Positions 30,401 to 40,526 are shown, counted from the stretch's first letter. The stretch: 64,000 nucleotides of DNA from Liolophura sinensis (GCF_032854445.1 NC_088295.1:72074028-72138027); one strand, 5' to 3'. Notes: generated by a model from the letters alone, not told the origin. A program made the numbers and translations.

Positions 30401-32087
30401 TCGTATGTCCTGCGTGACCACCGGACATATCTGTCGAGTGGCCTGCGTGACCACCAGGCATAGTTGTCGTGTGCCCTGCGTGACCACCCGACATAGTTGT
30501 CGTGTGCCCTGCGTGACCACCAGGCATAGTTGTCGTGTGCCCTGCGTGACCACCAGGCATAGTTATCGTGTGCCCTGCGTGACCACCATCCATAGAATGA
30601 TTCTTTTGTTCATCCTGGTTTGCACCCAAGACAAGTGGTAAGAGGCTACCGTACGGCACCATTTTATCCTCTTCACTAGCTTGAGCCAGGAGAAAATAGT
30701 AAACATTAGCATACTTGGCATGGTGCCTGGCCGAGATCAGAGCGTTTGCGTGCAGGTACTCGCTGAACATGCGCACTAAACTGTTGCTGTAGGTTTGTCC
30801 TGGAGCAGGATAGTACCTTCCTTGGATTGCGGCAGGCACGCCTTCGGTGCTGCGAAAAACTTCGGAGGAAATTTTCTTGACGGTACGAACAAAGTCTTTT
30901 TTAGTAAAGTTGGCTATGGTATCTGGTGAAATGAGATTGAAGACAATGGTCCCATCGTCTTTATTAGCGCCGAGAAGATAGTCTACTTTGGAAAAATGAC
31001 CCTCCTTGAGTAAAACTAATGGATCCTTCTTCAAAAAATTACCGTCTACAGTGGGACCATATATCACAGAATAAGGAAACATAGCCCTAATGTGTAGTTG
31101 ATGAGTTGTTAATTCACTTCCCGTTTTACTTTGGAGACACTGGAGCATCTTTTGCCCTGAACTGTCCATACATTGTAAATGATTCTGAACAATTTCTTGC
31201 ATTGGTGCGATGTTTCGTACGAAGTAAGGGTCTACTGTGTATCCGCTCATTGATATAGCCCGGTTAAAAAGGGTCTGGGCGGGGTCATGTAATAGATGAA
31301 GGCCAACCATTGCCCCAGAGATTCCGTGACCTGCTATCGTAATGTTGGAACTGTCTCCACCGAAATTGGCGATATTTTCCTTCACCCACGTCATTGAGAG
31401 TCTTTGGTCGTAGAGTCCATAATTGCCGGACAAAGCTTGTTTTTTGACGGACAGGAATCCTAAGATGCCCGTCCGGAAGCTGACAGTGATCACGATGATG
31501 TTTCCTCGTGCAGCCAAGATGGAGGCGTCGAACTGGTGGTCGTGGCCGGGAAACCAGATCAAGACAGGTAAGGTGGCTGTTTGATTATCAGGTACAAATA
31601 CGTTCAGATACAGACAATCTTCGTCTTCGTGTTCCACTGGCTTACTATGCCAATTTGTAGACATCGCCATATTGTGTGTAGTTATGTGGGCCCCACTGTG
31701 CGCCCCACCGTGCGCCCCACCGTGCGCCCCGCCGTGCGCCCCGCCAGAATGATCCACTGGGGCATCCGGCTGTGTTTTGGGCTCGAACAAGTCAGATGGG
31801 AACCGGTGACAAAACGGCTTGTAATCTGTGGCGTTCATCACCCCTGTTCGGGTTGCAGCCAATTCCGGATTTCGGAAACGTCTGGTACCTGTCGGTGGCA
31901 AGGCGTAGGGCACTCCAAGAAAGCTTAGCACGCTACCTTCCACCCCAGGAAGGCTTTTGCAGTAGCCATGGATCGGTCCCTCCTTCGTCATCACCTGTGA
32001 CAGCCCATCCGGTCCGCATGTCAATGCCCGACCCCCACTCCAGAGACAGACCACTAAAGCAAGGCCGAGAACTCCTCTGGCACCCAT
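27307..32087 (-). CDS. Membrane-anchored cholinesterase-like protein with histidine-rich insert (four coding exons)
   Basis: Inferred join on the minus strand: 32087-30037, 29309-29065, 28152-28121, 27489-27307, giving 836 residues. Phases agree at every junction and all introns are GT-AG. Residues 1-21 are a signal peptide. About 24-500 is a carboxylesterase type B domain with 'FLGVPYALPPTGTRRF', cysteine pairs C93/C158 and C306/C317, and 'EDCLYLNVF'. Residues 499-663 are 15 His-rich repeats; 664-735 is the C-terminal part of the fold. A second His-rich stretch, a helix (781-805) and a 31-residue tail follow. All catalytic positions are changed: Gly255 for Ser, Asp378 for Glu, Tyr479 for His. 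The family includes non-enzymatic adhesion proteins (neuroligin, gliotactin, neurotactin), and I infer an adhesion or metal-binding surface role. Several N-glycosylation sequons (NAT, NQT, NIT, NFT) are present. A paralogue starts at 371. Confidence 0.85.
28121..28152 (-). CDS. Exon 3: 32-nt microexon
   Basis: Preceded on the minus strand by a strong pyrimidine tract, 'ttttactctttcag', and followed by a consensus donor GTAAGT. The 32 bases change phase 1 to phase 0. They encode DESMFGLDLQT with the first base supplied by exon 2. Both flanking exons fit this phase exactly, which is the main support for so short an exon. Confidence 0.7.
28358..28520 (-). mobile_element. SINE fragment in intron 2 of the esterase-like gene
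   Basis: 'ttggttggtcttttacgccg', 'ctcaagaatatttcacttat', 'gcggccagcattacg' and 'gcagagcccgggagaaatcc' match the family. The head is missing. Confidence 0.8.
29065..29309 (-). CDS. Exon 2: end of esterase-like fold and second His-rich stretch
   Basis: The acceptor is 'tactatttcag' and joining to exon 1 completes a Gly codon. It encodes 'IPVMNNAIHWHPFNTSNPTY' and 'LELMEN', the pattern that follows 'WANFxxxG' in cholinesterases ('W..Y....YLEL'), then a linker and 'PGHDHGGH' / 'AGHDHASH'. The donor is GTGCGT at 29064-29059. If that intron is kept, two codons (Gly-Ala) and TAA at 29059-29057 end a soluble 767-residue form. Confidence 0.8.
29544..29775 (-). mobile_element. Diverged SINE in intron 1 of the esterase-like gene
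   Basis: 'ttatttggtgtttatcgctg', 'tactcaagaattgtttcatt' and the reverse B-box-like 'ggattcgaac' are present. The body differs from the common family, so this is an older or separate subfamily. Confidence 0.6.
30037..32087 (-). CDS. Exon 1: signal peptide, esterase-like domain and His-rich repeat
   Basis: 2,051 coding bases. Start chosen at 32087 because the next residues form a signal peptide (hydrophobic core 'VLGLALVVCLW', cleavage probably after 'GGRA') and the paralogue starts at the same codon. Residues 114-134 are GGAH repeats between the two cysteines of the first loop. The nucleophile elbow reads 'ITIAGHGISGAMVGLHLL' where active enzymes have GESAG. The oxyanion loop reads 'WFPGHDHQF' where enzymes have HGGGF. 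The exon ends after the helix 'IMSAWANFVRGG' at a donor GTAGGT. A stop lies inside that donor, so unspliced reading would give a 684-residue form lacking the C-terminal part of the fold. Confidence 0.9.
30099..30593 (-). repeat. In-frame 33-bp repeat encoding 15 histidine-rich 11-mers
   Basis: Consensus unit M-[PS]-G-G-H-[AT]-G-H-[ST]-T-[TDA], residues 499-663. Nearly every unit has two His, so about 30 His lie in 165 residues. Units vary mainly at positions 2, 9 and 11. The repeat lies between the loop that would carry the catalytic His and the C-terminal helices, so it probably projects from the folded domain. Long open frames on the opposite strand and in another frame here are by-products of the 33-bp period. 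Confidence 0.95.
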
Positions 32088-33192
32088 GGCGATTGGCTAG
32101 CAAGTCCCTGGTCAACGACTATCTGCAGAACAGAACAGTGAAATTAGTGCCCTTCTTAACTAATATCTTTAATTATAAGCTGTACACAACTACAAGTAAG
32201 AGCAGTGTAGCTTGTTGCACGTGAGCAGAGAAGCGGACGTAAATATATACATGTACATAGATAACCAGACGTTCGGCTTAAATGTTCCTCATAAACAGCC
32301 AAGATGTGACAGTTTACGTTAACAAAGTGAAATAGTTAACGGTACCTCAGACATGTGCGTCGACAGATTAATGAAAGAGAAGACTGACGAGATATGGTAT
32401 GCCCGAAAGACGTGACGAGCTTCTCCCATGGGATCCACGTTGCGGGGAAAACACTAACCACAGAGGTATAGGACAGGATGCTCCTCACAAAAGATCGGTC
32501 AGAACAGAGTATGAAATGATTATAGCCAGAAAGCTGATTAACTGTATTCGTCTGCAGGAGAATCGCTGATGACAACAGGAATTTTAGGTTCTCTATAACG
32601 GGATTCAACCAGAAAAGTCGATCTACTACAAAGTTGTGTTAGTAATACGATATAGACTATCGATGTTAACTTGGCCTTAATTTTCAACACGAGATGGGAA
32701 ACAACAGCGCCAGCAGCGCTTGTATTGATGACATACAGGGTGTACAAATACAAGTTAGCGGTGTATTAAATATTAAGCTTACCACAACTGTCTTACCATA
32801 CTTAGGATAGTCATATACATACCGTACAAATTAAAGCTAAAGAATTTTGCCTTTAATGGATAGTTTTGTATCAACGACCATATTAGATTATGGAACCCGA
32901 GTTGGCCCCACGATATAGCTCATGCAAAACCTAATGATCCACTTTTAAGACTCCTGCGGCCATATAAAAACTGGCATGTTGTCAGTCGACTTGGTCTAAG
33001 CTGTACACTTTTGAAACTAAAACTGGAAGCAACTGAATTTAAAGATACATCATCGTTCTAAAATGTGACAGAAAGTGAAGAGTTACCTTAGAGCACAGCG
33101 AAAAAATGGCCGGAAGTGAAGACACACTATAGATATGGAAAAGTGGCAGAATATAAAGACAGCATACTGTAAAAGGGGACTGAAAGTGACAT
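32088..33192. other. Upstream region of the esterase-like gene, no gene seen
   Basis: Likely promoter and 5' UTR, aligned with 372-2,155 of copy A. On the minus strand 'ttctgttctgcag' (to 32,123) is conserved in the paralogue and could end a 5'-UTR intron. I cannot place a TATA box or start site. The end carries degenerate 'gaaagtgaagac' repeats. Confidence 0.4.
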
Positions 33193-33362
33193 AGAGATTA
33201 TCATCACACTATACTGATCTCCATCGTCGTATCTGCTCAATTTCTGTGCGGTTGCATCGCCGTATCGACCGAGCACGCAGAGCGAGGTCGATACGGCGAT
33301 GCAACCGCAGAGAACAAGAGCAGATGCGACGATGCAGATCTGCACAGTGTAATGATAATCTA
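33193..33362. repeat. Long inverted repeat (foldback or MITE-like), 78-base arms
   Basis: Arms 33,193-33,270 and 33,286-33,362 are near-perfect reverse complements around a 15-base loop. The innermost 24 pairs, starting at 'tgcggttgcatcgccgtatc', are perfect. Outer ends read 'agattatcat' and 'atgataatct'. The equivalent point of copy A (about 2,150) lacks it. Confidence 0.85.
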
Positions 33363-33879
33363 TTTATTACGTACCTTCTATTGACACTACTTTGGGGGCC
33401 ATAAAATCCAGATATTTTTTCAGACTACTTTGCTTAGCATATAGTGTCTGGCAGTGCACAGTCCGTCATGACGCTTACAAACTATTACGCGCACATGGAT
33501 TTCGTTCTAAATATAGCATATTTCAAAATAGTTAAGACACAAACATTGGGTAAAAAAAAATAAACAAAGAAAATAAAATAAAACAAAGACTCGAAAAACC
33601 GTGGAAATATTATTTATACAACATCAAGTAAGTATAGCTGGCTTTTCAAAACACAGATGCTATCTGAATGCAAGAACTATAACGTTTATATAAACATCAT
33701 CTCAAACATGACAAGTGGCATTTTGAAACCGAGTATAGCAGCTGTAAAGTGCGCTAAAAATCAGGTCAACCACCAATTTTAGAAGTGAGGAAGTGATTTA
33801 ATTACATGTGGATGACTGAAAGTTGTTTAAATTTGCTGAAGTCTCTGTGAGTTCTTGAAAGAGTTTGTCAACAAAGTTA
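33363..33879. other. Intergenic, nothing recognised
   Basis: AT-rich sequence with no counterpart in copy A and no coding frame. Confidence 0.4.
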
Positions 33880-34350
33880 ATAGGCAGCTGATCCGTGGCA
33901 GAAATTAAGGTGGAATGTGCAATTTGAGAAGGATGCACCCTGGAAAATACCGACAGTTGTACATGTTCTAGTGGCATGGTTTACATTGTGTGGGAAATTC
34001 TGTGAAACAAACACATCATTCCGTACTGTAGAAGATGATGGGACAGCTGCATCAATTTTTGTGGATGTACTGGGTTGGGGAGGAAAAGTTACGCTCGTAG
34101 CGGAAGGCTGTGTGACTGGTGCATTTGAAATGATGTGACTCATCTTTTCCTGCATACCATGAGAAGAGCCGGTTACATGTTGTTTTGCGGGCACTGTGGT
34201 TTGTAAAAGGGCCAGGTAAGTTCGATCCTTTTGCCATGGTTTTCATGATTGATTTTACGGTGTGCCCTCCCATTGGTTGGCATTTGTACCATACATTACT
34301 GCAAGCTTTTCTTTTGTAATTGATGCCGAGGTAAAATGGACTGTCGGCTG
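33880..34350 (-). pseudogene. Tyrosine recombinase (Crypton/DUF3504-type) C-terminal remnant
   Basis: The minus strand encodes 'DSPFYLGINYKRKACSNVWY', then 'MGGHTVKSIMKTMAKGSNLP' and 'TNHSARKTTCNRL'. This matches the HxxR box region of eukaryotic tyrosine recombinases found in Crypton transposons and related DUF3504 proteins. In another frame comes 'QEKMSHIIS' and an end like 'GIFQGASFSNCTFHLNF', which resembles the C-terminal tail of those proteins. The segment between, which should hold the GHK and catalytic Tyr motifs, is missing, and the frame is broken there. An upstream stop also interrupts it, so it is a dead fragment. The family assignment is from memory of motifs. Confidence 0.6.
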
Positions 34351-34738
34351 TTCACATTTTTGGTGACCTGTGGTCCTTGTAGACTTTGTTCGCCTCTACC
34401 GGTAAATCATATAGTTTGACATCGACAGCTATCAGCGTTGCGGAATGTAATTTGACGCCAAAGATCACGAAGCAGACGACACAAAAAAATGACGAAAATA
34501 TTTGAATATAACCTTTTTGCCCATTATGTTGCCATGGAGACAGTGTAGAAAAAATATATTAGTTTGTCTGGGTCTTAATTTTAGGGAGAATAAATCGCAT
34601 GTTCGTGTAAGTGGGTCAGCACAGCATGAAATCCGTCAAGGACCGCAGGGCTTTCCCAGGGAAAGGTCACTCGGTGCGAAAGTAGTTCCGCCCGAGCAAA
34701 ACTACTTTTCGATGGTGATACGAAAAAATATCAGGGGC

Positions 34739-34785
34739 TTTGATTTGATTTATTTGATTGGTGTTTTATGCCGTACCTTACGCTT
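34739..34785 (-). mobile_element. SINE tail fragment
   Basis: 'gatttatttgattggtgttt' followed by 'tatgccgtacctta', then unrelated sequence. Confidence 0.65.
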
Positions 34786-35799
34786 TGTATCAAGCGGGTA
34801 ACACGCATAGGTATATGATAAAAGACATTATAGAGAAAAGGAGACTGAAAGTCATGAGACGGCATACGAAACAGTGGCTGTAAAAATGACGTGCAGCATC
34901 CTGGAAAACTGGCTGAAGATAAAGACGACATGAAGAAAAAGCAGCTGGAAATGCGAAGACAGCATACGGAGACAATGGCTGAAAGTGAAGACAACAAACA
35001 AAAAAAAAAGTTACTAAAAGTGGAGATAGAGCATACCGAAAAATTGCTGGACATAAGTGACGAGACAGCAAAGGGATAAGGAAGATGAAAGTTTGGGTGA
35101 AAGAAAAAAAAACATACGACTAAAGTGAAGCGACAGCCTGTAGATAAAGTACATCATAGCAAACAGAGTAGCTGAACGTGAATACACAGTTTACGGAAAA
35201 GAGACTGAAAATAAAGAGACGTCATGTGAATGAAGTGACGAAAAGTGAAGACTGCATACGAACATTATTTCTTTCAGAGGGAAACATCTAAACGAAATAG
35301 TAGGCCTATCAATATATTCTGTATAATAGAATAATAGTCTTTCATGCCCCTCTCTTATTTCTTTTAAGAACGCTAGAAGACGTGCTTGAAAGACTCATAG
35401 AGGAAGGGGGGGGGGGTATCTATAAGTGTTCCTTTGTGATTGCCGCATTCAATGGTCGTATGACTGAGGTAACTTGTTTTTGAATATCTGAGATAAAAAA
35501 ACTCTCGACATAATAGATTCACGACAGGTTCAGGTTGCCCTAGACTGTATATGCGCATACCATGTAGCCAATGTGATGTAAACCGTCTAGTCATGCAAGG
35601 TAAGGCTATTTTCATTATATCGTGCCAGTGGTACATAAAACGTAGACACGTGTGATGTCTGTTCGCTACAGCTTTTCCCCAGAAACTTTTACAGTTTGTA
35701 CTTGAAGAAGTCGGATGGTTGCCCCTAACCTGAACGAGGTTTCTTTGGCTAATAAATCTGACAACAGTGATATCAGTTATACTCTTAAGCACTATGTTG

Positions 35800-35975
35800 A
35801 ATTTATTTATTTATATATTTCACTGGTGATTTACGTCGCACTGAAGAATCTTTCGCTTATACGAGGGCGTCCACCTTTATGGTGGGAGAAAACCTTGTAG
35901 AGGCTGGGGGAAACCCACGACCATCTGCGGGTTACTGACAGACCTTCCCAGGTACGACCGAGGAGAAAGTATATC
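35800..35975 (-). mobile_element. SINE, variant subfamily
   Basis: Normal tail and body, then 'gaggagaaagtatatcaaca' in place of the usual head. The same variant end is seen at 2,935-2,955 and 40,057-40,075. Confidence 0.8.
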
Positions 35976-36049
35976 AACAGATATTAAGACAACGACTATT
36001 TAAAGCGGAAATACCGGGTTCACGATAAACCATAACATACGAATAAAAT

Positions 36050-36262
36050 GTTTATTTATTTATCTATTTGATAGGTGTTTTACGTCGTACTCAAAAATAT
36101 TTCACTTATACGATGGCGGCCAGCATTATGGTGGGAGGAAACCAAGCATAGCCCGGGGGAAAGCCACGACCATCCGCAAGTTACTCACAGACCTTCCCAC
36201 GTACGGCTGGAGAGCAAGCCAGCATGAGCTGAACTTGAACTCATAGCGACTGCATTGATCGA
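36050..36262 (-). mobile_element. SINE, nearly full length
   Basis: Tail through 'gccagcatgagctgaacttg' and 'aactcatagcgactgcattg'. The A-box end of the head is missing. Confidence 0.88.
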
Positions 36263-36426
36263 ATGAAATAGACTGGGGATAAGTTCATCTAAAATAACAT
36301 TATATCATTTGGAGTTTGTCACAAATTTTATCTGGTGTAACATCCACACGATAACGTCTGAAAGGACATACCATTTACGGATATCATTGTTTTTTACCTG
36401 AGCTAGCACAGTTAGCACGTCCACGT

Positions 36427-36459
36427 CCTGACATTCTCAACAATGTTGAGAATGTCAGG
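36427..36459. repeat. Perfect palindrome, 16-base arms
   Basis: 'cctgacattctcaaca', one central base, then its exact reverse complement. No T-run follows, and it is not near a gene end. Confidence 0.85.
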
Positions 36460-37034
36460 TATATACAAGACAGTGGATTTTCACAGTAAATCACTGTAAA
36501 TACATTCATAGTCTTATGTGTATATACTTATATCACTAAGTTTGGTATCAACCTTACCTAAGATTAGCCTCTCTTGTGGCCTGTCAACAGGAAGATGATC
36601 TGTATATGTATGTCTACAATCAGTTCAGCGAGAGTCAACTTCCGCCATTCTCGCTTCATTGAACCAGTTTGTCTGAACTCACCCATTCTAGTCTTTTCCC
36701 AGGGTAAACATAAGGATTATGCGCACGTCAAGCTTTGTCAAAGTTAAGAATAAGGATGTGGTAAAGTAAAAATAGCTACATGCGTTGTAGCGTTACAATA
36801 AAAACCGGTATGCTAATGCCGAAGAGTATTAGAATATATAAATCGCGTGTATATTTAAATATCAGAAATCATATTTTACTCAGAAATTTATTAATTTAGC
36901 ATAGATTATACTTGTGTCTTTCTGTCCCTGTCCGTGGACTGTCCTCTCGCTGTCTACTTACAGGGTATATATCATATAAAGCTTACATTTTTGACCAGGT
37001 ATTTTAAGTACAGAACAACTAGATCCCTCGTGTC

Positions 37035-37930
37035 AGTTTATTCGTGTTACATCCCATCAGAGCACTGACGATACATGTGCACAGATGAGGTGTTATAGGC
37101 AAGATGCACCAGCACCGCTCTTATCAGTTTATTCGCATTACATCCGAGCAGAGTATTGGCGATACATGTGCACAGATGAAGTGTTATAGGCAAGGAGCAT
37201 CTGCATCGCTCTTATCAGTTTATTCGCATTACATCCGAACAGAGTATTGGCGATACATGTCCACAGATGAGGTGTTATAGGCAAGGAGCACCTGCATCGC
37301 TCTTATCAGTTTATTCGTATTACATCCGAACAGTGTACTGGCGATACATGTGGACAGATGAGGTGTTATAGGCAAGGAGCACCTGCATCGCTCTTATCAG
37401 TTTATTCGTATTACATCCGAGCAGAGTACTGGCGATGTATGTGCACAGATGAAGTGTTATAGGCAAGGAGCATCTGCATCGCTCTTATCAGTTTATTCGT
37501 ATTACATCCGAGCAGAGTACTGGCGATACATGTCCACAGATGAGGTGTTATAGACAAGGAGCACCTGCATCGCTCTTATCAGTTTATTCGTATTACATCC
37601 GAACAGAGTACTGGCGATACATGTGCACAGATGAAGTGTTATAGGCAAGGAGCACCTGCATCGCTCTTATCAGTTTATTCGCATTACATCCGAACAGAGT
37701 ACTGGCGATACATGTGCACAGATGAAGTGTTACTGTCAAAGAGCACCTGCATCGCTCTTATCAGTTTATTCGTATTACATCCGAACAGAGTACTGGCGAT
37801 ACATGTGCACAGATGAGGTGTTATAGGCAAGGAGCATCTGCACCACTCGTACCGTTTTTTTTTTTCGTATTACATCCGAGCAGAGTATTGGTGATAGATG
37901 TGAACAGTATCAGTTTATTCGCGTTACATC
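37035..37930 (+). repeat. 91-bp satellite, about 10 units
   Basis: Units contain 'gcatcgctcttatcagttta', 'ttacatccgaacagagtact', 'ggcgatacatgtgcacagat' and 'gttataggcaag'. The spacing between two units (37,286 and 37,377) is exactly 91. Edge units are more diverged. Absent from copy A. Confidence 0.93.
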
Positions 37931-38552
37931 CGCGTTGAACAAGACGGATACATTAGCACAGACCTGAACAGGTTTCTCGTAACACTGCACACACGTGACT
38001 GGCATTGTAATGTAATAGGCTTACCGACAGTGCTGGACTTAGAGGCTAGAGCAAGAAGCAGGACTGGTAGGCCCGGTGTCAGTATGTCTGGACGTAATGT
38101 CTGGTGTCTTCGGCATGATACTTCAGTGGCGGCAGCAGTTTGGCGACATTGACTCGCCCTGTCACAAGGAGACACAGTATATGTTCACTGAGAGTCGTTA
38201 AAACTACCGGCTTGTTTGTGCAAACTCGGAACCTACGTCCAACATTTGGGCTTCCAGGTCGTCAAACGGAAAACGAACTGTACTGTTCACTACCTTCTGG
38301 GAAGAAGAGTTCTGCCGGAAATGTACGAACTGCACTTCGGCGGTTTCCGACGGGAATTCTCCTCCTAACACAGAAGACTTCAGGACTAGTTCTTAGGAAA
38401 AATGGAGTCACCCACAGCGGATTTTGGCGCTGACTTTATTTATAATTTATCAACTCGAGGTACATATTAGAATTTTTTATGATATTCACCTGCGAGGAAA
38501 TGCATACTCTTTTAAATGATATTTGACTGATATTTAAATTTTCTTCTCCTTT
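37931..38552. other. Intergenic, nothing recognised
   Basis: Two overlapping frames of 83 to 97 codons on opposite strands show no domain and no partner in copy A. Confidence 0.35.
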
Positions 38553-38799
38553 AATAATATCCTGTGGGTGGTGTACTTGAATAATTGAGTTATGTTGTGA
38601 TTTGAGAAAAATAAAACTTGCGAAAAGAATGTCTACTTTTACTCCACACCCCTCAAGATGAAAACAAAAAACAATTTTCCCATGATATTTACATTTGAGT
38701 TAGCCTTCGATATATCTGGGAAACATGGCCTTATGTACATATATTGTATGTATGCTTGGGCTTTTACATTGTACTTAGCAATTTTCCAGTCATACATGA

Positions 38800-39142
38800 G
38801 TGAGTGAGTGAGTGCTTGGGGTTTAACGTCGTACTCAACAATTTTTCAGTCATATGACGACGAAGGAATCATTAGGGTGCATGTACGTGTAATGTGCCTC
38901 CTTGTAGCAGGACGGATTTCCACCGCTCTTTTATTTTAGTGCTGCTTCACTGAGACGACTTACCGAAGGCAAGTAAGCCGCCCCGCCTGAGCCATTATAC
39001 TGATACGGGTCAACCAGTCGTTGCACTATCCCCTTCATGCTGAACGCCAAGCGAGGAAGTTACAACTTCCTCTTTTAAAGTCTTAGGTGTGACTCGATCG
39101 AGGATTGATCCTGGATCTACCGGTCCAGAAGCGGACGCTCTA
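38800..39142 (-). mobile_element. Full-length V-SINE-like element with target-site duplication
   Basis: It carries 'gagtgagtgcttggggttta', 'acgtcgtactcaacaatttt' and 'cagtcatatgacgacgaagg', and ends with a reverse B-box-like 'aggattgatcct'. It is flanked by agtcatacatga (38788-38799 and 39143-39154). Copy A at 2,775-2,790 has the empty site. The family name is tentative. Confidence 0.82.
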
Positions 39143-39214
39143 AGTCATACATGACGACGAGAAGTAATTCGGTGTGTGTACATGTATATACCGTGTAGTC
39201 TTGTCGTAGGCCTA

Positions 39215-39390
39215 AGTCAATGCCACCAAAGTTCTGCCTTCACGGATGTATCATGCCGAAGCCACCAGACCCAGTGACATTATACTGACACCGTGTCAGT
39301 CAGTCCCGTTTCCTTGCTCTAACCTATGACCGATGGGCTCTAAGCGCAGATGTGGCATGTGCCATTTTTGAAGTCTTTGGTGTGACCCGG
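39215..39390 (-). mobile_element. Possible fragment of a related SINE
   Basis: 'gaagccaccagacccagtga', 'cattatactgacaccg', then 'gtctttggtgtgacccg' parallel the inner and head parts of the element at 38,800-39,142, strongly diverged. Confidence 0.4.
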
Positions 39391-39906
39391 CCCGTGTCAA
39401 TATACACCTTGTTATATACATTGACATTATTTGCCTATGGTAGATACTATATCAAAAGTTCTGAGAAGCTACGATGGACTCACGTTCACAAATATTTCAC
39501 AAATAATCTGTTAAATTTATTCTGTTCATTCAACGCAAAGATATTATTAGCTAAACAGAGTATTATGGCGAATATGATAGAATATTGTGTTGTAATAACA
39601 GAATACATTCTAGCATCACTCACACAACAAATTTTCTGTTAAAATTAAAAGATTACTCTTTTGAGTGTGTTAGTTGCCAAGATTTGGTGGTGTAATTAAA
39701 ACTGAAGGAAAGGTTTACAGAAGTTCAGACAACAAAAATCTTGTACGAAAATTTGAAGGTGTTTTCTACATGTGTGACCAAGTGTAGTCTATAACCGAGA
39801 TGTTTGGTGTCCTCTTACACGAACGCCTGGTATAGAAACTCGGTCCATACGTCGCCCACAGTTGACCGATTAGAAAGAATTCAAGAATAATGTATTTCAA
39901 CAGATT

Positions 39907-40075
39907 GATTTATTTATTTGATTGGTGTTTTACGCAGTACTCAAGAATATTTCACTTTTTCACTTCTACGGTGGCCAGCATTACGGTGGGAGGAAACCAG
40001 GATGAAACCCACGACCAACCGCAGGTTGCCGTCATACCTTTCCACGTTCGACAGAGGAGAAAGTATATCAACAGA
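39907..40075 (-). mobile_element. SINE, variant subfamily, ancestral to the duplication
   Basis: The tail 'gattggtgttttacgcagta' is present, and the body ends 'gaggagaaagtatatcaaca'. Copy A retains the second half at 2,835-2,955. Confidence 0.82.
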
Positions 40076-40479
40076 TTATTATATTAAACCACGCGAGCTA
40101 TCATTTTGGGGTAACACACACGTCATATTCAGTGCTCACTTTAAGCTGTACCATGGCTGATGCGAAAGCTCTTAGTTTGTATACCATATGTAGTGTGCTA
40201 CTAAAATGTTTACTTTGCGCAAAGCAAAACAAAAGAAAAAATCCTAACACATACATGAAAGAGGTACCAATCTTATATAATGTGAGAGCTGGACACGGTA
40301 TAGTATCTTACCACTTTATACAGCCGATCGAAGTGAGGCGCACTAATCATATATAGCAATGCCTTGGTAAGGACATTTGAAAATTCGGTATTTTAGAAAG
40401 TCATCAAAAGAACTCTCCGAGTCAAACTTTACACAGCAAGACGATCCCTATAAACATATTTAAGAAGTTTTTGGAAGTG

Positions 40480-40480
<1 letters not shown>

Positions 40481-40524
<44 letters not shown>
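40481..40524 (+). repeat. TA dinucleotide microsatellite
   Basis: About 20 TA units in 'ggtgta(ta)n gatcg'. It is missing at the matching point of copy A (about 3,365). Confidence 0.95.

Positions 40525-40526
<2 letters not shown>

Larger units (their letters stand above)
34351..37034. other. Intergenic with SINE pieces, no gene
   Basis: Contains a small SINE piece (34,739-34,785), degenerate 'gctgaaagtgaagac' repeats at 34,835-35,265, two larger SINE copies and a 33-base perfect palindrome. The 62-codon charged frame at 34,891-35,079 comes from the purine-rich repeats. Confidence 0.45.

Noticed and set aside
30117-30641. Plus-strand 174-codon frame and minus-strand 138-codon frame rich in Cys/Val/Thr
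   Set aside because: Both are by-products of the 33-bp period under the His-rich repeat. They lack a start context and any domain.
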